Shown here: positions 33,231-40,672 of the stretch, piece by piece
How positions within the stretch are numbered: the stretch's first letter is position 1
Layout of the letters: each line of letters opens with the position of its first letter
Source of the DNA: DP-36 sp036004365
GTDB lineage: Bacteria; Desulfobacterota; Binatia; UBA9968
NCBI GenBank assembly: GCA_036004365.1
Contig: DASYRN010000175.1
Span: forward strand, 1 to 64,000
DNA length: 64,000 bases
Direction: 5' to 3'
Translations under genes and position numbers: made by a program
The notes under the pieces: model-generated
Database searches by the model: none
What the model was told of the DNA's origin: nothing
What the model saw: only the letters and a program-made list of their open reading frames with translations

Positions 33231-34254
33231 CCGTAAGAGGATGATTTGGGTTAACGGGGTGCTGTTGGCTCTGTTGGTGCTCTCCGTTGTCGGCTGCGCT
33301 TTGCTCGGCCCGGTGCGCCTCAACCTTGCGCAGGCTTTGCAAAATATGCTTTCCCCGAACCCGGACGCGGAAATACTTTTTCGCGCGCGGCTGCCACGCG
33401 TCCTCCTAGGGGTCGCCATCGGCGGCGGTATGGCCGCTTGCGGCGTCGTGCTCCAGGCTCTACTTGGCAATCCCCTTGCGTGTCCGCAGATGCTTGGTGT
33501 GTCGGGAGGCGCTTCTTTGGGTGGAATCCTGGGACTGATCTTTTTCCCCCACTGGCTCCTGCCGATCGCGGGCGGGCTTCTCGGAGAAATCTCTTGGGTG
33601 CCGCTGGCTGGGTTTCTCGGCGCGCTATGCAGTATGATGTTGGTTTACCGCTTCTCCTTATTCCACGGGCGGCTCCATCCTTATCACCTCCTGCTCTCCG
33701 GCGTGATTTTTAATTCCATCATCGCCGCAGTGATCATGTTCCTGAACTCCATCGTCGATTTCTACCAGGCGCAGGGACTGCTCTTCTGGCTCATGGGTAG
33801 CCTATCGACCCGCGCTTATCTTACCGTCGCTTTCATCTGGGCCTATATCATTTTCGGTTTTCTCTGGCTGTGGGCGAAAGGCCTTTCACTTAATTTGATC
33901 ACTCTGGGCGAAGAAGCGGCCATGCACTTAGGCGTGGAGATCGGATCGCTTCAACGGCAAATTTTTATCGCTTCGTCGCTGATGATTGGCGCCATGGTTT
34001 CAGTGAGCGGCATGATCGGATTCGTGGGGTTGATGATTCCGCACGTCATGCGCCTCATCGTGGGCAGCGATCACCGGCTTTTGCTGCCGGCCTCCTTCCT
34101 GGCTGGCGGGATTTTTTTAGGCTGGGCCGATACGCTCGCCCGCATGCTACTGGCGCCTGCGGAACTGCCCGTGGGAATCATCACGGCCTTTTTCGGCGGA
34201 CCTTTTTTCCTTTTTCTCCTCTACCGCGAAGGAAGAAAAAAGTTGGCTCTATGA
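33217..34254 (+). CDS. btuC: cobalamin ABC transporter permease BtuC
   Basis: This 345-residue FecCD-family permease has about ten membrane helices. Motifs include ARLPRVLLGVAIGGGMAACG, NPLACPQMLGVSGGASLGG, LLSGVIFNSIIAAVIMF, the LWAKGLSLNLITLGEEAAMH stretch and the coupling region GMIGFVGLMIPHVMRLIVG, ending with ELPVGIITAFFGGPFFLFLL. GTG at 33217 is chosen because AAAGGAAG lies at good spacing; a GTG at 33211 and an ATG at 33241 are alternatives. Its stop overlaps the btuD start (ATGA). Confidence 0.95.
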   Translation: MKVLDRKRMIWVNGVLLALLVLSVVGCALLGPVRLNLAQALQNMLSPNPDAEILFRARLPRVLLGVAIGGGMAACGVVLQALLGNPLACPQMLGVSGGASLGGILGLIFFPHWLLPIAGGLLGEISWVPLAGFLGALCSMMLVYRFSLFHGRLHPYHLLLSGVIFNSIIAAVIMFLNSIVDFYQAQGLLFWLMGSLSTRAYLTVAFIWAYIIFGFLWLWAKGLSLNLITLGEEAAMHLGVEIGSLQRQIFIASSLMIGAMVSVSGMIGFVGLMIPHVMRLIVGSDHRLLLPASFLAGGIFLGWADTLARMLLAPAELPVGIITAFFGGPFFLFLLYREGRKKLAL

Positions 34255-35033
34255 GTCTCGCGATCCAAATTAGCAATCTCGTGTTCACCTACAACGAAAG
34301 CCTTGTGCTTGACCACTTATCGTTCTCGGTCGAGAAGGGAAGCATGCTCGGCATCGTAGGTCCCAACGGTTCAGGAAAGACGACCTTACTGAAGATTTTG
34401 TCCGCGGTTCTAACAGGAAGCGGAGAGGTCAAGCTGAACGGAAGGTATATTCGAAGCTACGGAAGAAGGGAATTGAGCAAGCTTTTTGCCGTGGTGCCGC
34501 AAGAGAGTCAGATTAGTTTTCCGTACTCGGTGGCCGAGATCGTTTTGATGGGAAGAGCAAGCCACCACCATCCTCTAGCCTTGGAGGCAGAGAAGGACCT
34601 GGAAGTGGCGCGAAAGAGCATGGAACTGACCGAAATATTATCGCTCGCAGACCGCTATCTTCATGAATTGAGCGGCGGTGAAAAACAGCGGGTGATGATC
34701 GCGCGCGCCTTGGCGCAGGAGCCGGAAATGCTCTTATTGGACGAGCCCTCCGCCTTTCTCGACCTCAAGCATCAGGTCCAGGTCTTCGAGCTCGTGCGGC
34801 GGCTCAATCGCGAGCAGGGTTTAACCGTTGTTGCGGCGCTCCACGACCTTAATCTGGCCGCGCTTTTTTTCTCGCGCCTGGTGATGCTGAGGGATGGGAG
34901 GGTGTATCGCGACGGGACTCCGGCGGCGGTCCTGACAGAAGAAGTGATCGAGGAAATCTACGGAATTCGAGTCCAAGTCCAGCGCGATCCTTCTGGAGAA
35001 AAACCGCAGATCTTTCTCTGTCCATCTTGCTGA
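34251..35033 (+). CDS. btuD: cobalamin ABC transporter ATP-binding protein BtuD
   Basis: The 260-residue ATPase has Walker A in IVGPNGSGKTTLLKIL, a Q-loop in FAVVPQESQ, the signature HELSGGEKQRVMIARALAQ, Walker B in MLLLDEPSAFLD and the switch histidine in VAALHDLNLAA. It couples to BtuC at a 4-bp overlap and completes the BtuFCD importer at the end of the long cobalamin gene run. No obvious terminator follows, and the next gene is convergent. Confidence 0.95.
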   Translation: MSLAIQISNLVFTYNESLVLDHLSFSVEKGSMLGIVGPNGSGKTTLLKILSAVLTGSGEVKLNGRYIRSYGRRELSKLFAVVPQESQISFPYSVAEIVLMGRASHHHPLALEAEKDLEVARKSMELTEILSLADRYLHELSGGEKQRVMIARALAQEPEMLLLDEPSAFLDLKHQVQVFELVRRLNREQGLTVVAALHDLNLAALFFSRLVMLRDGRVYRDGTPAAVLTEEVIEEIYGIRVQVQRDPSGEKPQIFLCPSC

Positions 35034-35045
35034 GTTTCAAGCCGA

Positions 35046-35579
35046 CTAACGCCTCGAAAACGAGCCGGTGTCGTGCTGCATGGCATTTAGCCTGGAAAGC
35101 AAAATCTCTTCGACATCTCTTGGCACGGGTACGCGGGAAAATACGTCTGGCCACAATTCGATGGGCGGTTTAGTTACCAGTGTTGTATTCAGACAAACAA
35201 TATCGAGATCGTCACGGAGAAATGGCCGAAGTCCACAATGACGGGCGTCACAGCTTGCGCGTATACTTGGACGGCATTCTTTCCAATGGCAAGTACGCCC
35301 TATGTATTGTCCTGCTGCATTTGCGAGAAAGATGTCGGCTCCGCAGTTATAGCTTTGAGCACGGCCTTTCAACTGCCTTCCGATCCTCGCTAACGGACCT
35401 AGATCGGTATCATCAGCGACCGTGACCAGCAAATCCGCATCCTTTGGATCACGTTTTGGAGAGGCGAGTGAGCCAACGAGAGAGATCCGAATGATCCCAG
35501 GCAACTGCCTTGCGTTACGTACAAACTGAAACACCTCTTCCAGTAACCGTGAACGAATTGTCGGTACGTTAATACTCAA
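35046..35579 (-). CDS. nucleotidyltransferase-domain protein
   Basis: The 177-residue protein has the DNA polymerase beta-like nucleotidyltransferase signature: ISLVGSLAS followed by DPKDADLLVTV, giving G36-S37 and the metal-binding D47 and D49. The middle has cysteines at CHWKEC and CDARHC. Such stand-alone domains occur as MNT-like antitoxins or as uncharacterised enzymes, but no HEPN partner is visible next to it. The start is a TTG at 35579 after AAAGGG, so it is tentative. It is convergent with btuD. Confidence 0.65.
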   Translation of the reverse strand: MSINVPTIRSRLLEEVFQFVRNARQLPGIIRISLVGSLASPKRDPKDADLLVTVADDTDLGPLARIGRQLKGRAQSYNCGADIFLANAAGQYIGRTCHWKECRPSIRASCDARHCGLRPFLRDDLDIVCLNTTLVTKPPIELWPDVFSRVPVPRDVEEILLSRLNAMQHDTGSFSRR

Positions 35580-35587
35580 TACCCTTT

Positions 35588-35692
35588 TTCCAGAACTGGC
35601 TCTTGGGCACGCTCTACTCTGCCGTCCTCTTCGGCGGCTTCGCCCTTGCCGAGCGGAAGATTCCGGTTTTTGCTCCTGCGGTTCGGTCTTAA
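35588..35692 (+). pseudogene. C-terminal remnant of a membrane protein
   Basis: Directly beside the nucleotidyltransferase, the plus strand encodes FQNWLLGTLYSAVLFGGFA and continues LAERKIPVFAPAVRS before a TAA at 35690. It lacks any start and resembles the last membrane helix and tail of a larger protein, so it is likely a leftover from a deletion. The remainder of 35693-35865 shows nothing recognisable. Confidence 0.4.
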
Positions 35693-35865
35693 CGCTCCGG
35701 TTGAGCCGGGGGAGTTTTGCAAGCGTCAGACTTCAACCGGGGGCCTCATAGATGTTAGACAACGTGTCAATAATTGGACTTATCCCCTTTTTTCCTCACG
35801 CAGATAGTGCTCCACCGCCGGTGGAATACCGCTAGGCAAGCCCGAGTTAGATTTCGTGTGCCCAG

Positions 35866-36138
35866 TTATGCAACGTCGAGTAGCGCGCGCGGGTTCTTGT
35901 CAGCAACAATAAGCAGAGTTCTTGCGGCGCCAGAGGGAGCTCGACGGCCCTGCTCCCAATCCTGCAGCGTGCGGACCGAAACACCGAGCAGCTGAGAAAA
36001 CCGCGCCTGAGAAAGCCCGGTTTTCTCGCGAATGGCTGCGACATCGGGAACATTGATTACACGGCCAAACTCGCCGCGCTTAATCTCGCAGAGCCCTTCT
36101 AGAATCTCTAGGCCAATGTTGCGCTTGGATTTAGCCAT
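35866..36138 (-). CDS. HigA-type antitoxin, XRE-family HTH
   Basis: The 90-residue protein has a C-terminal Cro/XRE helix-turn-helix: VAAIREKTGLSQARFSQLLG, then VSVRTLQDWEQGRRAPSG. The short N-terminal arm (GLEILEGLCEIKRGE) is typical of antitoxins that follow RelE/HigB toxins. The ATG at 36138 is preferred because GGAAGTGGAAG precedes it; its first codon overlaps the toxin's last codons (GAT GGC TAA). It probably binds the palindrome at 36449-36473. Confidence 0.85.
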   Translation of the reverse strand: MAKSKRNIGLEILEGLCEIKRGEFGRVINVPDVAAIREKTGLSQARFSQLLGVSVRTLQDWEQGRRAPSGAARTLLIVADKNPRALLDVA

Positions 36139-36444
36139 CTTCCACTTCCTTTCGAATCTGCCGCAGAATATGAGCGGGGATGTTCTCGGCCACATTCTTC
36201 GGGTAGATCGTGAGCATCCAGATCACGCCCTGTGCGACCTTGGGATAGTAGATTATGCGGTACCCGCCGCGTTTTCCTCGCCCCGGCGCACGCCAGCGAA
36301 GTTTCCGAACGCCGCCTGAGCGGGAATGATGTTACCGGTCTCAGGATTGCCCATCAAGACAGCCTGAAGCTTCCGATACTCTTCGTCAGTCAGGTATTCT
36401 CGGACAAGGCGAGTAAAGAGCCGGGTCTCGATGAAGCTGAACAC
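36131..36444 (-). pseudogene. HigB/RelE-type toxin with single-base frameshift
   Basis: From the ATG at 36444 the frame gives MFSFIETRLFTRLVREYLTD and continues through NPETGNIIPAQ. Then family similarity moves by one base near 36315 to GGVRKLRWRAPGRGKRGGYR, IIYYPKVAQGVIWMLTIYPK and NVAENIPAHILRQIRKEVED, ending at TAA 36131. Restoring one G in the CCCGCTCAGG run would give the expected IPGSGGVRKLRW. The toxin, an mRNA interferase in this family, is therefore probably inactive while the antitoxin is intact. A sequencing error is possible. Confidence 0.8.
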
Positions 36445-36448
36445 AACG

Positions 36449-36477
36449 CATTATACGGCATTGCCGTATAATGTCAA
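36449..36477 (-). promoter_or_regulatory. promoter and operator of the HigBA-like module
   Basis: On the minus strand TTGACA (36477-36472) and TATAAT (36455-36450), both consensus, are separated by 16 bp. A perfect palindrome with 12-bp arms, CATTATACGGCA and TGCCGTATAATG around a single T, spans 36449-36473 and covers the spacer and -10 box. This is the classic layout for autorepression by the antitoxin. Confidence 0.85.
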
Positions 36478-36513
36478 GATGTCACCGGGAGCGAAGTGCA
36501 ACTATTAACTACG

Positions 36514-37665
36514 CTATCGGTTCGCCTTTCTATATCCCAAAGCATCCTGTGCGATGATGAGCTTTTGGATGTTGGAAGAGCCTTCGACGATCTGGTAGGA
36601 CTTCGCGTCGCGTAGGTAGCGCTCGACGGGAAACTCCGTAGAGTATCCGTAAGCGCCTAAGATTCTAACCGCAGCGTCGGCAGCGAAGGCCGCCGACTCG
36701 GCGGCGGCATACTTGGCGATGGAGACTTCGAGGTTATTCGGTTTTTTCCGGTCCGCAAGACAGGCAGCGCGATAGACCAGAAGCCGCGCCGCCTCTTCAT
36801 GCACAACCATCTGGGCGATGAGATCCTGGTTCATCTGAAACTCGCCGATCTTCTGCCCGAACTGCTCCCGTTGGTTAGCATAGCTCACTGCCGCCTCGCG
36901 CGAAGCGCGGGCGACTCCCAAGGCTCCAGCGGCGCAGCTCAGCCTAGTTTGGTTAAGCTGCCACATGCAAATCTTGAAGCCTTCGCCTTCTTTGCCGAGG
37001 AGATTGTCTGCAGGAATGCGAAAATTCTGGAAGGTCAATTCCCCAATTGGAGATGCGTGAGCGCCCATGGTCTCTAAAGCTTTCCGGCTTACGCCGGACA
37101 GATTCAAGTCCACATAGAAAGCGGAAATTCCCCGGTGTTTCTGTGAGCGGTCCGTGTAGGCATAAACCAGGGCGTGATCAGCAACCGGCGCGTTGGAGAT
37201 CCAAATTTTGGTTCCGTTGAGAACGTAGCCGCCACGGTCTCTTACCGCTGTGGTCCTGATCGCGGCTACGTCCGATCCCGCGTCAGGTTCCGTGATGGCG
37301 AAGCAGCCGATGCTTTCTCCCTGGACCAAGGGTCGAATCCACTTTTTTTTCTGCTCCTCGGTTCCGAACTCGAGCAAAGCCAACGCAGGGCCGATTTGCA
37401 TGTTGATGAAGACACGCATAGCGCTGTGAACCCGAGCGATTTCTTCGGTGAGGAGGACCAAAGCCAAGAAACCGAGATTGCTTCCGCCGTATTTTTCGGG
37501 AATGACGCTGCCGTAGAAGCCTAATTCTCCCATTTTCTGAACCAAATCTTTGCGGAACGTGCGCTCCTTGTCGTCTTTTGCCGCAGTCGGAGCGATCTCC
37601 TTCTCGGCAAAACCGTGCGCCAAGTCCCGGATCGCCGTTAGCTCTTCTGATAACTCAAAGTCCAT
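36514..37665 (-). CDS. acyl-CoA dehydrogenase (first of two)
   Basis: The 383-residue flavoprotein introduces a double bond into an acyl-CoA. It starts MDFELSEELTAIRDLAHGFA and shows PEKYGGSNLGFLALVLLTEE, CFAITEPDAGSDVAAIRTTA, KIWISNAPVADHALVYAYTD, REQFGQKIGEFQMNQDLIA and RILGAYGYSTEFPVERYLRD. The base is expected at the glutamate in YQIVEGSSNIQKLIIA. The ATG at 37665 follows GGAGG. It is last in a five-gene operon with another acyl-CoA dehydrogenase, a crotonase, an SDR and an LLM oxidoreductase, suggesting degradation of a branched, cyclic or aromatic-derived acyl-CoA. The exact substrate is unknown. Confidence 0.92.
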   Translation of the reverse strand: MDFELSEELTAIRDLAHGFAEKEIAPTAAKDDKERTFRKDLVQKMGELGFYGSVIPEKYGGSNLGFLALVLLTEEIARVHSAMRVFINMQIGPALALLEFGTEEQKKKWIRPLVQGESIGCFAITEPDAGSDVAAIRTTAVRDRGGYVLNGTKIWISNAPVADHALVYAYTDRSQKHRGISAFYVDLNLSGVSRKALETMGAHASPIGELTFQNFRIPADNLLGKEGEGFKICMWQLNQTRLSCAAGALGVARASREAAVSYANQREQFGQKIGEFQMNQDLIAQMVVHEEAARLLVYRAACLADRKKPNNLEVSIAKYAAAESAAFAADAAVRILGAYGYSTEFPVERYLRDAKSYQIVEGSSNIQKLIIAQDALGYRKANR

Positions 37666-37716
37666 AGTTCCTCCGTAATCAGGCATTAGGCATGAAGCAC
37701 TAGGCAATAACAAAAT

Positions 37717-38904
37717 TCACTTTCCCCTTCTCTTCCTTGTTGCCTGTTGCCTTCCACCTGTCGCCTTTTCCAACAGACTCCGTGCGATGATGAGTTTTTG
37801 GATCTCAGAAGTTCCCTCATAGATTCTCAAAGCGCGCACGTCACGGTAGAGCCTTTCCGTGATACTTCCAGCCACCAATCCCATTCCGCCGTGGATCTGG
37901 AGCGCTTGGTCGATAATTCTTTGCGCCGCCTCGGTGGCAAAAAGCTTGGCCATAGAAGATTTTTGTTTTAGCTCTCCGATGCTTTGGTCATGCATCCAGG
38001 CCGCTTGATAGACTAGCAAACGGGATGCTTCGAGTTCCGTGGCCATTTCGGCCAGTTTAAATTGTATTCCCTGAAAGTCAGCCAGGACTCTGCCGAATTG
38101 TTGTCGTTTTTGACTATATCGGATGGCCTCTTCCAAAGCTCTCTGGGCCAAGCCTACAGCCGCGGCGCCGACGGTGCAACGCAAGACATCCAGAGCTTGA
38201 AGGGCGATCTTTATCCCTTCGCCTTCTTTGCCGAGGAGATTCGCTTCGGGGATGCGACATTCCTCGAACGAGATAGTTCCAACCGGATGGGGTGAGAGGA
38301 GTCGGGTCTTCTCTTTGAGGACCAACCCGGCTGTTTGGCCTTCGACTATAAAAGCGCTGATCCCCTTGCTCCCTTTCGCAGTATCTGTTGAGGCAAAAAC
38401 CACATAAATATGTGCGATCCCGGCATTCGATATCAGACTCTTCACGCCGGTAAGAAAGTAGTGTCTCCCTTTTTTTTGTGCTGTTGTCTTGAGGGAGGCG
38501 ACATCAGAACCTGCCTCTGGCTCGGTGAGCGCGAAAGCGGCTATCGCTTTACCTTTTGCGATTGGAGGAAGATAAGCCTGCTTTTGCTCATCACTGCCTG
38601 CAATGACAATTGGATAGCTTCCCAAGGCTTGGATAGTGAACATCGTATCGGCAAGGGCGTAACCTCGAGCCAGCTCCTCGCGAGTCACGCAGAGGTCCCG
38701 GACCTGGACTTTGTCACGCGCGCCGGCGAATCGTTTCGGCGCGACATAAGCGGTAAAGCCTTGTTTGCCGAGCAAAGATAAGAGTCGGATCGCCTCTTTC
38801 TCGATATCATCTTCTGTCCTGCTGTCTGAAAAAAGATGCTTCTCCGCCCAAGATCGAACTCGGCTACGAAGTGCGCACTGTTCCTGATCCAAAAAGGGGA
38901 CCAT
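37717..38904 (-). CDS. acyl-CoA dehydrogenase (second of two)
   Basis: The 395-residue protein belongs to the same family but is clearly divergent from its neighbour. It contains FALTEPEAGSDVASLKTTAQ, VKSLISNAGIAHIYVVFAST, GTISFEECRIPEANLLGKEG, QFGRVLADFQGIQFKLAEMA, QIHGGMGLVAGSITERLYRD and LRIYEGTSEIQKLIIARSLL, where the EG glutamate is the predicted catalytic base. An upstream in-frame ATG at 38931 lies in repeat sequence, so the ATG at 38904 is favoured. Two different dehydrogenases in a row suggest consecutive oxidations or a heteromeric enzyme. Confidence 0.92.
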   Translation of the reverse strand: MVPFLDQEQCALRSRVRSWAEKHLFSDSRTEDDIEKEAIRLLSLLGKQGFTAYVAPKRFAGARDKVQVRDLCVTREELARGYALADTMFTIQALGSYPIVIAGSDEQKQAYLPPIAKGKAIAAFALTEPEAGSDVASLKTTAQKKGRHYFLTGVKSLISNAGIAHIYVVFASTDTAKGSKGISAFIVEGQTAGLVLKEKTRLLSPHPVGTISFEECRIPEANLLGKEGEGIKIALQALDVLRCTVGAAAVGLAQRALEEAIRYSQKRQQFGRVLADFQGIQFKLAEMATELEASRLLVYQAAWMHDQSIGELKQKSSMAKLFATEAAQRIIDQALQIHGGMGLVAGSITERLYRDVRALRIYEGTSEIQKLIIARSLLEKATGGRQQATRKRRGK

Positions 38905-38925
38905 GATCAAAGCTTGTCGGCCTTC

Positions 38926-38985
38926 AGCCATTAGCTCTCAGCCAGCCATTCGCTCTCAAGCTGACGGCTGCCCGCTGATACTCCA
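38926..38985. repeat. GCTGA/AGCTCTCAGC intergenic repeat
   Basis: The short gap between the crotonase and second acyl-CoA dehydrogenase holds AGCCATTAGCTCTCAGCC, AGCCATTCGCTCTCAAGC and CTGACGGCTGCCCGCTGAT words. They match the word family at 10491-10560. No coding function is supported. Confidence 0.45.
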
Positions 38986-38989
38986 AGCT

Positions 38990-39784
38990 TCAAGAACGAT
39001 TGAATACCGGCGCTCTTTTTTCGACGAAGGCTCTGTATCCCTCGTGAAAATCCAACGTCTCCATACATTTCGCCTGCGCTCGGGCCTCGGCTTCCAAGGC
39101 AGTCTCCAAATCCAGATCGGCCTCCCGGTTGAGAAGGTCCTTCGTTACTCCTAAAGCGTAAAGCGGTCCTTCCTGGAGCCGCCGCGCCAGCGCATAAGTC
39201 TCATCCACCAGCTTGTCGTGAGGCACTACGCGATGGGCAAGGCCGATCCTGTGGCACTCCTGAGCGTCGATCGTCTCTCCGAGAAAGAGAAGCTCGGCCG
39301 CTTTACCCTGTCCGACAATTCTCGGCAGAAGATAAAGGGCACCCATGTCGGCGCCTGAAAGGCCTACTTGAGGAAAGAGAAACGCAAGCTTAGCTCTATC
39401 CGAGAGTATCCGAAAGTCGCTCGCCAGCGCCAGCACCGCGCCTGCGCCCGCGGCGATCCCGTTAACGGCCGCGATAATCGGTTTCTTAAGGTTGCGCATG
39501 TTTTTGACGACATTGCATGTCATGCGAGTGAAGCGGTAGAGGGCTTCTCCCTTCATTTGCACGAGTGGCCCAATAATATCGGTGACACTTCCTCCAGAGC
39601 AAAAGCCTTTGCCGGTTCCCGTAAGTACCAGGACTCTTGCGTTATCCTCCAGAGCCAGGTGGCTCATGAGCTTCTCCAATTCTTGGTAGGTTTCAAAGGT
39701 TAGAGCGTTCAGTTTATCTGGGTTGTTCAAGCGGACCGTCGCGATGCCATCCGCGAGCTCATAGATCAAACTCTGGTAAGCCAT
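38990..39784 (-). CDS. enoyl-CoA hydratase/isomerase family protein
   Basis: The 264-residue crotonase-fold protein hydrates, isomerises or hydrolyses a CoA thioester. Motifs include VRLNNPDKLNALTFETYQEL, the oxyanion-hole sequence LTGTGKGFCSGGSVTDI, KKPIIAAVNGIAAGAGAVLA and FPQVGLSGADMGALYLLPRI, where the usual second catalytic Glu position reads Asp/Ala. The ATG at 39784 follows AAGGAGGAG. It is embedded in the acyl-CoA operon. The substrate cannot be named from sequence alone. Confidence 0.9.
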   Translation of the reverse strand: MAYQSLIYELADGIATVRLNNPDKLNALTFETYQELEKLMSHLALEDNARVLVLTGTGKGFCSGGSVTDIIGPLVQMKGEALYRFTRMTCNVVKNMRNLKKPIIAAVNGIAAGAGAVLALASDFRILSDRAKLAFLFPQVGLSGADMGALYLLPRIVGQGKAAELLFLGETIDAQECHRIGLAHRVVPHDKLVDETYALARRLQEGPLYALGVTKDLLNREADLDLETALEAEARAQAKCMETLDFHEGYRAFVEKRAPVFNRS

Positions 39785-39812
39785 TGCTGTTCTCCTCCTT
39801 GGATGGAGCAAT

Positions 39813-39859
39813 GAGTGCTGAGGATTGAGTTAGACGATGTAGCTCATCTCTCAGCACTC
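39813..39859. repeat. GAGTGCTGAG inverted repeat between SDR and crotonase genes
   Basis: GAGTGCTGAG (39813-39822) is perfectly complementary to CTCAGCACTC (39850-39859), with partial extension on both sides. It fills most of the 93-bp gap inside an otherwise tight operon and could act as an RNA processing or attenuation hairpin, or be a REP-like repeat. Confidence 0.6.
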
Positions 39860-39877
39860 AGTCCTCGTTACTTTCTT

Positions 39878-40657
39878 TTACGCCATCACCGCGCCGCCAT
39901 CGACGTTGATTGCCTGGCCTGTGATTCCACCGGCCGCTTCAGACGCAAGCATTAATGCTAGGTCGGCAATCTCTTCCGGAGCGATTAGCCGATTCTGAGG
40001 CGAGAGGCCCTTAAAGAGCGCCAAAACTTCTTCCAGCTTCTTCCCCGTCTTTTGGGCCATCAACCTGGCATTGTGCATCGTACGCTCGGTGTCGACATAC
40101 CCAGGGCAGACCGCGTTAACGGTGATCCTTGTTCTCGCTAGTTCAGCCGCTAGGGCGCGGGTGAGCCCGAGGACTCCGTGCTTGGAGGTGGTGTAGGCGG
40201 CAGTGTGAGAGTAACCAACCTTGGCGGCGGTTGAGGCGATGTTGATGATCCGTCCCCAACCCGAGGCAATCATTTCTGGAAGAAAAAGCTTGCAGCAGTG
40301 ATAGGTCCCATCGAGATTGACCCTCAGTATTTCGTGCCAAAGCTGGTCTTCCATTTCCAAGAATCCTACCGCGGAAGCTAATCCGGCGTTGTTAACCAAA
40401 ATCTGGACCGTGCCGAGTTGACCGGAGATCTCATCTTTTAGGAACCGGACTTCCTCTTTGCTGGTCACATCGCATGTGAGCGCAAGAGCTTCGGCTCCAA
40501 GCGAGCGAATCTCTTCGGCCACGCTCGTAAGTGTGGAATGGCTCCGTCCCGTGACGACCACATGACTCTCATGCCTGGCAAAAGCAAGAGCAATCGAGCG
40601 GCCGATACCGCGACCTGCTCCGGTAACAAGAACGATTTTCCCTTTGAGGCCACCCAT
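39878..40657 (-). CDS. short-chain dehydrogenase/reductase
   Basis: The 259-residue protein is a classical SDR. The NAD(P)-binding motif is VTGAGRGIGRSIALAFARH, the structural motif is ILVNNAGLASAVGFLE, and the catalytic Ser-Tyr-Lys is seen in IINIASTAAKVGY and AAYTTSKHGVLGL. NAVCPGYVDTERT and the C-terminal GGITGQAINVDGGAVMA complete the pattern. In this operon it probably oxidises a hydroxyacyl-CoA formed by the neighbouring hydratase. It lies 15 bp after the LLM gene. Confidence 0.92.
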   Translation of the reverse strand: MGGLKGKIVLVTGAGRGIGRSIALAFARHESHVVVTGRSHSTLTSVAEEIRSLGAEALALTCDVTSKEEVRFLKDEISGQLGTVQILVNNAGLASAVGFLEMEDQLWHEILRVNLDGTYHCCKLFLPEMIASGWGRIINIASTAAKVGYSHTAAYTTSKHGVLGLTRALAAELARTRITVNAVCPGYVDTERTMHNARLMAQKTGKKLEEVLALFKGLSPQNRLIAPEEIADLALMLASEAAGGITGQAINVDGGAVMA

Positions 40658-40672
40658 ACAGACGCCGTCGCT

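Noticed and set aside
36131..36444. Programmed ribosomal frameshifting in the HigB-like toxin
   Set aside because: No slippery heptamer or following pseudoknot is apparent at the shift, so a simple base loss or sequencing error is the better explanation.
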